Shown piece after piece: positions 1 through 4,914 of a DNA stretch of 7,483 nucleotides; the stretch's first letter is position 1; every line of letters begins with the position of its first letter. The DNA comes from Phycisphaerae bacterium. Lineage in GTDB: Bacteria > Planctomycetota > Phycisphaerae > Tepidisphaerales > Tepidisphaeraceae. The notes beneath the pieces are model-generated. The model searched no databases and had not been told where the DNA came from. It saw only the letters and a program-made list of their open reading frames with translations. Both the position numbers and the translations under genes were made by a program. Where the stretch lies: positions 1-7,483 of the forward strand of contig JACMJD010000188.1 of NCBI GenBank assembly GCA_014380825.1, read 5' to 3'.

Positions 1-36
1 AAGCCCACGGATTTCGATCCGTGGGCTTTTTCTTTT
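1..36 (+). terminator. Rho-independent terminator of an upstream gene
   Basis: A perfect 12-bp stem (1-12 pairing with 17-28) closes a TTCG tetraloop at 13-16, an exceptionally stable loop type. It is followed on the plus strand by a T-rich tract at 27-36 interrupted by one C. This is the classic intrinsic terminator layout and most likely ends a plus-strand gene left of the window. The left arm begins with only two A residues at the window edge, so activity in the reverse direction cannot be judged. The stem is nearly identical to that of the terminator at 2115-2142. Confidence 0.88.
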
Positions 37-77
37 CCCCATACGCTTTTAATGTTCTTGGCGCTGTGGGTGATCTA

Positions 78-530
78 ATGTTAACGAACGTGTCCGAACC
101 GCCCGAACCCCATCCCCGTTCGTCGCGCCCACGCAGTCGCGCCGAAGAACTCTGCAAACTCGCCATGATCGCGATGCTCTACGTGATCTACGGTTTGGAA
201 GCCGATCGCGAAAAGCCGGTCGATTGGTTCTTCTGGATCGGTGTGATCCTATGGACCGTCGTCGCGCGCATGACGCTTTGCGTACACGAGAGATCGCAGC
301 GGTGGACGACTGCGATCGCGATTCTCGCAATCGCTACAGTCGCGTGGATCCCGGTCTCATTCCGCCATTACGACGTCTGCCCACACGGCCAGCGCTGGGC
401 GAACAATCAGATCGGCATCGCCAAGAGCGCCAACGGCGGTCCTTGCGGAAACGGCAGCTACGGCCGTCACGGTCATCTCGCGCGGCGCGTGGTCGGGCAA
501 TGGTATGTATTCGTACCGCAGCGATATTGA
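78..530 (+). CDS. Hypothetical three-helix membrane protein with cysteine-containing C-terminal tail
   Basis: A 150-residue protein of no family I recognise. The N-terminus is rich in Pro and Arg (residues 8-21). Three hydrophobic segments follow at about 25-40, 50-68 and 77-95. The tail (96-150) is soluble and contains CPHG (101-104) and GGPCGNGSYG (120-129). With the basic N-terminus in the cytoplasm, three helices would place the tail outside, where C101 and C123 could form a disulfide; this is inference. I chose the ATG at 78 because the upstream in-frame ATG at 21 lies inside the terminator hairpin. A GTGGG stretch at 66-70 is a weak ribosome site, and TTTAAT at 48-53 resembles a -10 box without a good -35. 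The gene ends 40 bases before the DUF2007 gene. Confidence 0.62.
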   Translation: MLTNVSEPPEPHPRSSRPRSRAEELCKLAMIAMLYVIYGLEADREKPVDWFFWIGVILWTVVARMTLCVHERSQRWTTAIAILAIATVAWIPVSFRHYDVCPHGQRWANNQIGIAKSANGGPCGNGSYGRHGHLARRVVGQWYVFVPQRY

Positions 531-570
531 GCATGGTTCGGCGCGTTCTGGCGCGTAGAATCTGTCGCTC

Positions 571-1197
571 ATGCTTGCTGTTGAAGACGAGATCGACCTT
601 CAAGACGCACCGCCATCGCCGCCCGATTTTCCGATCGACGACGACGGTGGTGATCGTGACGACAACGGTCGCTGGATCACCGTGGCCACGTTCTGGCAAT
701 CGGCGCAGGTGCACATCGCCCGGCTGCGGCTGGAAAGCCAGGACATCGACTGCTTCGTGATCGACGAAAATCTCGTGGCCACCGATTGGCTGCTCGCGCC
801 GGCGGTGGGGGGAATCAAGCTTCAGGTGCGCGAGGCCGATGCGACCGCGGCTCGCGAGGCATTAATGCGCCCGGCGGATTCGGATTCAATTCGCGACGAG
901 CGCGAGCCGGGCGATTCAGACGAGCCCGAGGACGTGTTTCTTCCGCACGCGAGCTTCTGTCCGCAATGTGGATCGGATCAGGTCAGTCAGCCGTGGGTCA
1001 CGCGTCGCACTGTCTGGGCGGGGATCGTGGCGTTGATCCTGTCGGGGCTGGTGCTGCTGCCGCTCACCGGAAGTTTGTTCATCGCGTATCTGATCTTAAT
1101 GCGCCCGCGCCGCTGCGGCGCTTGCAAACATCAGTGGACGCGATCGACGGACGACCAAACGCACGGTCAAGGATTTCCAGTCGAAACGTCGATCTGA
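571..1197 (+). CDS. DUF2007 domain protein with zinc ribbon split by a membrane segment
   Basis: A 208-residue protein. An acidic, proline-rich N-terminus (1-33) leads into a DUF2007-like domain at about 35-98. This small alpha/beta domain is annotated as a putative signal-transducing domain, and here shows the usual pattern of a strand, a helix of the type SAQVHIARLRLES, then CFVIDENLVA and a second half ending LQVREADATAAREAL. An acidic linker (101-124) precedes CPQC (130-133), a long hydrophobic stretch at about 148-177 that could be a hairpin of two helices, and CGAC (182-185). The two CxxC pairs look like halves of one zinc ribbon. No ribosome site is visible before the ATG, but TAGAAT lies nine bases upstream, so leaderless translation is possible. 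The partner and signal are unknown. The next gene starts 24 bases downstream and is probably co-transcribed. Confidence 0.82.
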   Translation: MLAVEDEIDLQDAPPSPPDFPIDDDGGDRDDNGRWITVATFWQSAQVHIARLRLESQDIDCFVIDENLVATDWLLAPAVGGIKLQVREADATAAREALMRPADSDSIRDEREPGDSDEPEDVFLPHASFCPQCGSDQVSQPWVTRRTVWAGIVALILSGLVLLPLTGSLFIAYLILMRPRRCGACKHQWTRSTDDQTHGQGFPVETSI

Positions 1198-1209
1198 TCA
1201 TTTCTGGAC

Positions 1210-1214
1210 AGGAG
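1210..1214 (+). promoter_or_regulatory. Ribosome binding site supporting a TTG start
   Basis: AGGAG lies seven bases before the TTG at 1222. This strong Shine-Dalgarno match decides the start of the small membrane protein, which has no ATG in frame before codon 44. Confidence 0.7.
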
Positions 1215-1221
1215 CACCGGA

Positions 1222-1515
1222 TTGCCACGACCACGCCCGACCATCAAACGCGCGATCGCCACCTGCGTGCGGGCGCTGATCGCAGTTTCGCATCGCGTTC
1301 CACTCATCGGTTTCATCGTAGGCGGCCTGCTGGCGTGGCTGGCGGTCTGGATGCGATCTCACCCGGCCATGCCCTGGGAGATCGTCAATCGCATCGCGTT
1401 CTGGGTCGTCGTGCTGATCGCGGCGTGCTTCCTGATCCTTGCAATGGCCGGCTTCATAGAAACCATCACCGGCCGGCGGCGAGCGTCCCGCGCGAACGCA
1501 CCCCGGCAAACCTGA
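1222..1515 (+). CDS. Small hypothetical membrane protein with two helices
   Basis: A 97-residue protein starting at TTG, supported by AGGAG at ideal distance. The N-terminus is basic (PRPRPTIKR), followed by hydrophobic segments at about 28-45 and 58-81 and a basic C-terminal tail rich in Arg. With positive charges at both ends, both termini should be cytoplasmic and the short loop around HPAMPWE outside. I recognise no family and see no catalytic motif. It follows the DUF2007 gene by 24 bases and probably shares its transcript, which suggests but does not show a related membrane role. It is convergent with the secreted SnoaL-like gene, with 64 bases between the two stop codons. Confidence 0.6.
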   Translation: MPRPRPTIKRAIATCVRALIAVSHRVPLIGFIVGGLLAWLAVWMRSHPAMPWEIVNRIAFWVVVLIAACFLILAMAGFIETITGRRRASRANAPRQT

Positions 1516-1579
1516 AGCAGAACAACACTTGTTCTCGCACTTCGTCCCCAGGGCATTTGGACATAGCGCCGACGCGCGA

Positions 1580-2059
1580 TTACTTCGCGTCCGTGTTCCA
1601 CATGTCGTGCGTGGCCTTCCACGTTCCGTTCGTCTGCTTCTGCCAGGTGCAGAGATATTTTCCCTTCTCGGTGACCGTCTTGCCGTCCGGTCCTTTCCAT
1701 GACGCTTCGTAAGGTCCGGACGTGAAACCCATATCGCCGCTCTTGGACACGCCGGCGTGGAGCGTCTTCCACGAGATTTTGAACGATGGGTCTTCAAAGT
1801 ACGATGCCCAAACCTTCTGCACCGCCGCGCGCCCCACCGACATCGGCGCGTTAGGCGGATACGCGATCGCATCGTCCGCATAAAACGCCGCAACCTTCGC
1901 GGCGTCCCTGGTCGCGGCGGCGTTCGACCAATCATCGTCCAGCTTCGCCAGCGTTTTCGCGCCGGCGTCCATCTCAGATGCGAGCGCGAAAGAAGTAAGT
2001 ACGAGAAGTGCGAGTGCGACGACGATGGGGAAGATGCGCAGCGCGCGTCGGTCGATCAT
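1580..2059 (-). CDS. Secreted SnoaL/DUF4440-like (NTF2 fold) protein
   Basis: A 159-residue protein. Residues 1-27 form a signal peptide: basic MIDRRALR, a hydrophobic core, and ALA before the likely cleavage site at about 27/28. The mature part follows the DUF4440/SnoaL-like pattern: an opening helix with DDDWSNAAATRDAAKVAAFY (42-60), then ADDAIAYPPNAP (61-71), a Gly before RAAVQKVWASYF (77-88), and strands ending in GKYLCTWQKQTNGTWKATHD. NTF2-fold proteins of this group bind small ligands or act as enzymes; no substrate can be read from the sequence. The first ATG of the open frame lies far upstream, but the true start is set by GGGAG five bases before this ATG. The gene is downstream of nuoB on the same strand, but a strong terminator between them argues for a separate transcript. 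I found no convincing promoter for it. Confidence 0.85.
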   Translation of the reverse strand: MIDRRALRIFPIVVALALLVLTSFALASEMDAGAKTLAKLDDDWSNAAATRDAAKVAAFYADDAIAYPPNAPMSVGRAAVQKVWASYFEDPSFKISWKTLHAGVSKSGDMGFTSGPYEASWKGPDGKTVTEKGKYLCTWQKQTNGTWKATHDMWNTDAK

Positions 2060-2064
2060 GTTTG

Positions 2065-2069
2065 CTCCC
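2065..2069 (-). promoter_or_regulatory. Ribosome binding site deciding the start of the SnoaL-like protein
   Basis: GGGAG on the minus strand sits five bases before the ATG at 2059. It overlaps the nearby in-frame ATG at 2071, so it supports the later start, which also begins directly with the signal peptide. Confidence 0.7.
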
Positions 2070-2114
2070 ATTCTCAAAGAGATGTGTTCTTGCCGATCCC
2101 GATGATACCGAATG

Positions 2115-2142
2115 AAAAGCTCACGGATAGCTATCCGTGAGC
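2115..2142 (-). terminator. Rho-independent terminator of nuoB
   Basis: Positions 2119-2142 form a perfect 24-base palindrome, giving a stem of about ten pairs with an AGCT loop. On the minus strand it is followed by TTTT (2118-2115) and then CATT. It begins 33 bases after the nuoB stop codon, as expected for its terminator. On the plus strand the hairpin is followed by GTGCGTGAG, so termination in that direction is unlikely. The stem matches the one at 1-28 apart from one compensated pair. Confidence 0.85.
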
Positions 2143-2174
2143 GTGCGTGAGTTCGTTGAAATTCGGCAACGCGC

Positions 2175-2720
2175 TTACACCGTCGCCGGTGTCGCGACGA
2201 CCAGCGGACGCTCGTTGGCAACCGCTTTCGATCCGCGCGGGAGACCGATGGTTTTGGCGCTGATCTTGTCCTGCAATCGCATGATGCCTTCCATCAGCGC
2301 CTCAGGGCGCGGCGGGCATCCGGGAACGTAAACGTCGACCGGCACGACCAGATCGACACCCTTCACCACGTTGTAGCCGTACTTGAAGTATGGGCCGCCG
2401 CCGACGGTGCAGGCGCCCATGGCGATGACGTATTTCGGATCGGGCATCTGGTGATAAAGCCGCTTGACGCGGCTGGCCATTTTGTAGTTCACGGTGCCGG
2501 CGACGATCATCAAATCGCTCTGTCGCGGCGTGGCGCGGAACGCGCCGGCGCCGAAACGGTCGAGATCGAATCTCGCCGCGCCGACCGCCATCATCTCGAT
2601 CGCGCAGCACGCCAGGCCGAACGTCATCGGCCAGAGCGAATTCTTTCGCGCCCAGTTGATCGCGAAATCCAGCGACGTGACGACGAGACCTTCTTCGAAA
2701 CGGTTTTCAATCCATGACAT
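2175..2720 (-). CDS. nuoB: NADH-quinone oxidoreductase subunit B (NuoB, complex I)
   Basis: A 181-residue protein of normal length for the family. NuoB sits in the peripheral arm of respiratory complex I next to the membrane and binds cluster N2, the last 4Fe-4S centre before quinone. The four expected cysteines are present: the adjacent pair C38-C39 in [12 protein letters not shown]104 in [10 protein letters not shown], and C135 in [16 protein letters not shown]. Other hallmarks are [12 protein letters not shown] (66-77) and the conserved [11 protein letters not shown] (92-102). The spacing between the third and fourth cysteines is 31, slightly longer than the 29 of the E. coli and Thermus proteins as I recall them, because of the [11 protein letters not shown] loop, which I believe is a known variant. 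The C-terminus (about 158-181) is a short variable tail. The start is ATG with AAAGG ten bases upstream. No nuoA or nuoC adjoins it; a promoter in front and a terminator behind suggest a single-gene unit. Confidence 0.97.
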   Translation of the reverse strand: MSWIENRFEEGLVVTSLDFAINWARKNSLWPMTFGLACCAIEMMAVGAARFDLDRFGAGAFRATPRQSDLMIVAGTVNYKMASRVKRLYHQMPDPKYVIAMGACTVGGGPYFKYGYNVVKGVDLVVPVDVYVPGCPPRPEALMEGIMRLQDKISAKTIGLPRGSKAVANERPLVVATPATV

Positions 2721-2730
2721 AATGATTTAG

Positions 2731-2735
2731 CCTTT
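2731..2735 (-). promoter_or_regulatory. Ribosome binding site of nuoB
   Basis: AAAGG on the minus strand lies ten bases before the nuoB ATG. The spacing is rather long, but it is the only candidate and it fits the transcript start predicted by the promoter just upstream. Confidence 0.5.
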
Positions 2736-2747
2736 AGCTGATGTCCG

Positions 2748-2776
2748 ATTATGTGCGCGTCGGGCGCTGATCTCAA
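2748..2776 (-). promoter_or_regulatory. Sigma70-like promoter of nuoB
   Basis: On the minus strand TTGAGA (2776-2771) and CATAAT (2753-2748) are separated by exactly 17 bases. Each differs from the consensus at one position. Transcription would start near 2741, leaving a leader of about 20 bases that contains the AAAGG ribosome site. The match is by eye, and the strength in this organism is unknown. Confidence 0.6.
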
Positions 2777-2805
2777 GCGCCGCGGCACAAAATGAGGGAT
2801 GGAAC

Positions 2806-3855
2806 ATGCGAATCATTGTGTTGCTGATGATTGTTGGACTGGCGGCGCTTCAATCTGCGGGGATCGCCGCGCCGACAACCGGGCCTGCGGCGGACATCGA
2901 TCTGCCGTCGTTCGGCATCGCCGCGCCAATTCCTGCTGGCTGGCGGCGCGCGTCCGAGCCGGATGAGGTAATCGCCGTCCGCTGGGAAAAGGTGGATCGA
3001 TCGAACAAACCGGAGGCGATAATCGATCTTCAACTGTGGCCCCGGCGAGCAGCGCCGTCGGCGCGGGCGCTTGCGGAAAAAGAGGCGAAGCGCCTCGGCG
3101 GGCGGGTGAATCGAGAAGCCGTCGAGCTTGGCGGCGCGGAAGCCTTCGAGTTCGTCATCGTCGTGAAGACCGGCGCGGACGCGAAATCGGTGGATGTCGC
3201 GCGGACGCGCATCGTCAAACATGCCGGCAACTATTACGCGCTGGCGGAACGAAGCACCGGCGAATCAACACATCAGGCGTTCGAACAGATCGCCAAGGCG
3301 CTCAAGCTATCGGATCCGGCTCCGCCATCGGAATCGATCCGATCGCGCAAGGAGTCAGCGCCGCTGATGGCCGTGCAGTTGGTGATGCAATTGCCCGACC
3401 CTTATCGATGCATTAACGACAGCGGCAAGCGGCAGGACTACAACATCCTGAACCTGGCCACGGGCGGCACCGAGGTGGAGATGACGGTCGCGCCCACCAC
3501 CACACTCGGTCCGGATTTCAACGCGACCTTGGAAACGATGGGCCGAAGCCTTGCCCGCCATTATGGTTGGAGCAACCCGCCGGCGTGGCATCGCGTCAAT
3601 GGAAAAGTCAGCGTGGCGTACACCGACCTCATGCCCGCCGGCAAAGACGAGCGCGGCCAACCGACCCATCCGATCCAGTTGATGGTTGTCGCGAACAACA
3701 CAGCGGCGCAGATCGTGACGATCCAATATCCATGCCCGGCGCCGGCGGCGGAGAAATATGCGGCGCGACTGGACGAGATCGCCAAGTCGGTGCGCGCCGA
3801 CCCCGCCTACTTCGCCGCCCGACGCGCGGCGGAGGCCGCCGAGCAAGGGAAGTGA
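2806..3855 (+). CDS. Secreted protein of unknown function with two similar domains
   Basis: A 349-residue protein. Residues 1-22 are a signal peptide (MRIIVLLMIVGLAALQ, with small residues up to about IAA). The mature protein seems to hold two domains of similar plan at about 34-168 and 187-331. Each opens with a short strand and a proline-rich turn (PIPAGWRRA; LPDPYRC), has a helix in the middle (ARALAEKEAKRLGG; NATLETMGRSLARHYG), then strands, and ends with a helix like QIAKALKL or EIAKSVRAD. This resembles the PsbP/DUF1795 style of fold, but that is an impression and not a recognised match. C202 and C310 lie in the second domain and could form a disulfide. GAGG at 2794-2797 sits eight bases before the ATG. 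It is divergent from nuoB, across an 85-base spacer, and lies 74 bases before the next gene. Whether it shares that gene's transcript is unknown. Confidence 0.75.
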   Translation: MRIIVLLMIVGLAALQSAGIAAPTTGPAADIDLPSFGIAAPIPAGWRRASEPDEVIAVRWEKVDRSNKPEAIIDLQLWPRRAAPSARALAEKEAKRLGGRVNREAVELGGAEAFEFVIVVKTGADAKSVDVARTRIVKHAGNYYALAERSTGESTHQAFEQIAKALKLSDPAPPSESIRSRKESAPLMAVQLVMQLPDPYRCINDSGKRQDYNILNLATGGTEVEMTVAPTTTLGPDFNATLETMGRSLARHYGWSNPPAWHRVNGKVSVAYTDLMPAGKDERGQPTHPIQLMVVANNTAAQIVTIQYPCPAPAAEKYAARLDEIAKSVRADPAYFAARRAAEAAEQGK

Positions 3856-3929
3856 CGCGAGACGATTAATTTGTTTCGCTACAAGCAGGCGTGTAAAACG
3901 GCACGTCAGGCGCTCTTCTCAGGGGAGTT

Positions 3930-4883
3930 ATGTCACAGCTCATTCAGTGTCCGAATTGCAGCCAGTCGTACACGATCACGGCCGAGCAGGCGCCGCAATA
4001 CGCGGGGCAGACGATCCAATGCACGCGATGCGGCAAACCGTTCGTCGTAAATCTCGCCGGCGCTGCGCCCGTTGGAGCGCCGGCGTCGGCGGCGCCTTCC
4101 GCTCGAGGGGGATTTGCCCCACCGCCCGCGCCGGCCGGCTATCAGATGCAGTATCAATCGCCGATGAACGCTGCGAAAGCGACCAAGCTGGCGATCGCTA
4201 GCCTGATCTTCGGTTGCATTGGAGTCATCGTCCCGGTGGTTGGAGTGGTCGCGGTCACGCTCGGCATCATCGCGCTCTTGAAGACGCGCAATCCACAAGT
4301 CGGCGGACGTGGAATCGCCATTGCAGGTATCAGCGTCGGCGGGGCGGGGTTTGTCATCTCGGCGTGTCTGATGTCGATCCTCCTGCCCTCGCTCGGCCGC
4401 GCGCGAGAGACGGCCAACCGCGTCAAGTGCGCGTCCAATCTTCGTCAGATCGGCCAAGCGATGCTGCTCTACGCGAACGACAATCGCGGCGCCTATCCGC
4501 ACACGCCGGATTTGTTGCTGCTCACGCAGGACATCACGCCGGAAGTTTTTATCTGCCCGACCGGCAATCACACGCCGGTGTCGTCGGACCTGGTGCAGCA
4601 GGCGTTGAAGACGCCCAACACGCCGCTGCTCACGCCGGGGAAAACTTCGTACGTGTATCTCGGTAAAGGCAAGACCAACAATGTATCCGCCGACACGGTG
4701 GTGGTGTACGAGCTGATGACCGACCACGATGGCGATGGCGGAAATTTCCTCTTCGGCGACGGCCACGTGGAATGGGAAAGCAGAGCAACCGCAGACGCGA
4801 TGATCGCGGAGATCGAAGCCGGCAATAACCCGCCGCGATTTCAGGTGATTCGCAACGCGGGGCAGAAGAGTCGCGGGAAGTAA
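3930..4883 (+). CDS. Zinc-ribbon / DUF4190-like / pseudopilin-like fusion membrane protein
   Basis: A 317-residue protein of three parts. First, an MJ0042-type zinc ribbon with CPNC (7-10) and CTRC (31-34), then a Pro/Ala-rich linker (44-80). Second, a DUF4190-like membrane unit: helix at about 86-116 ending in TLGIIALLKTR, a Gly-rich loop (GGRGIAIAGISVGGAG) and a second helix to about 152. Third, directly after that helix, LLPSLGRARETANRVKCASNLRQ, the sequence that follows the N-terminal helix in planctomycete type II pseudopilins, with YANDNRGAYP, FICP (207-210), and near the end NFLFGDGHVEW (272-282) with H266 ten residues before D277, close to the H-X9-DG signature. The prepilin motif (G/FTLIE) is absent, so assembly as a pilin is doubtful. 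AGGGGAG precedes the ATG unusually closely (two bases). The kinase gene starts 31 bases downstream. A role at the membrane coupled to the kinase is inference. Confidence 0.88.
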   Translation: MSQLIQCPNCSQSYTITAEQAPQYAGQTIQCTRCGKPFVVNLAGAAPVGAPASAAPSARGGFAPPPAPAGYQMQYQSPMNAAKATKLAIASLIFGCIGVIVPVVGVVAVTLGIIALLKTRNPQVGGRGIAIAGISVGGAGFVISACLMSILLPSLGRARETANRVKCASNLRQIGQAMLLYANDNRGAYPHTPDLLLLTQDITPEVFICPTGNHTPVSSDLVQQALKTPNTPLLTPGKTSYVYLGKGKTNNVSADTVVVYELMTDHDGDGGNFLFGDGHVEWESRATADAMIAEIEAGNNPPRFQVIRNAGQKSRGK

Positions 4884-4914
4884 CGACTGTTCACACAACC
4901 GGTGGCAACGACTT

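Noticed and set aside
21..77. Upstream ATG extending the first membrane protein
   Set aside because: It lies inside the right arm of the terminator hairpin, has no ribosome site, and adds a stretch unlike the rest of the protein. The ATG at 78 is preferred.
1519..1535. Seven-base-pair hairpin AGAACAA/TTGTTCT with a CAC loop between the convergent genes
   Set aside because: The stem is AT-rich and weak and no T-tract follows it on either strand, so I do not call it a terminator.
786..1712. Long plus-strand open frame of 308 codons overlapping three genes
   Set aside because: Its translation is Arg/Gly/Ala-rich without domain pattern and it overlaps better supported genes in another frame and on the other strand.
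1198..1935. Minus-strand open frame of 245 codons in the convergent region
   Set aside because: It is dominated by Arg and has no ribosome site. The SnoaL-like gene on the same strand in another frame explains this region.
2060..2114. TATCAT as a -10 box for the SnoaL-like gene
   Set aside because: The hexamer differs at one position from the consensus but the expected -35 position falls in the nuoB terminator and does not resemble TTGACA.
2137..2331. Small plus-strand open frame opposite the end of nuoB
   Set aside because: It starts inside the terminator palindrome, lacks a ribosome site and overlaps the conserved C-terminal half of nuoB.
3871..3899. TTGTTT-17-TAAAAC as a promoter before the zinc-ribbon fusion gene
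   Set aside because: The spacing is ideal but only three and four of six bases match the consensus, too weak to list as a feature.
3933..4898. Long antisense open frame of 321 codons opposite the fusion protein
   Set aside because: It is rich in Arg and His as expected from reading GC-rich codons backwards, shows no domain pattern, and opposes a gene with clear motifs.
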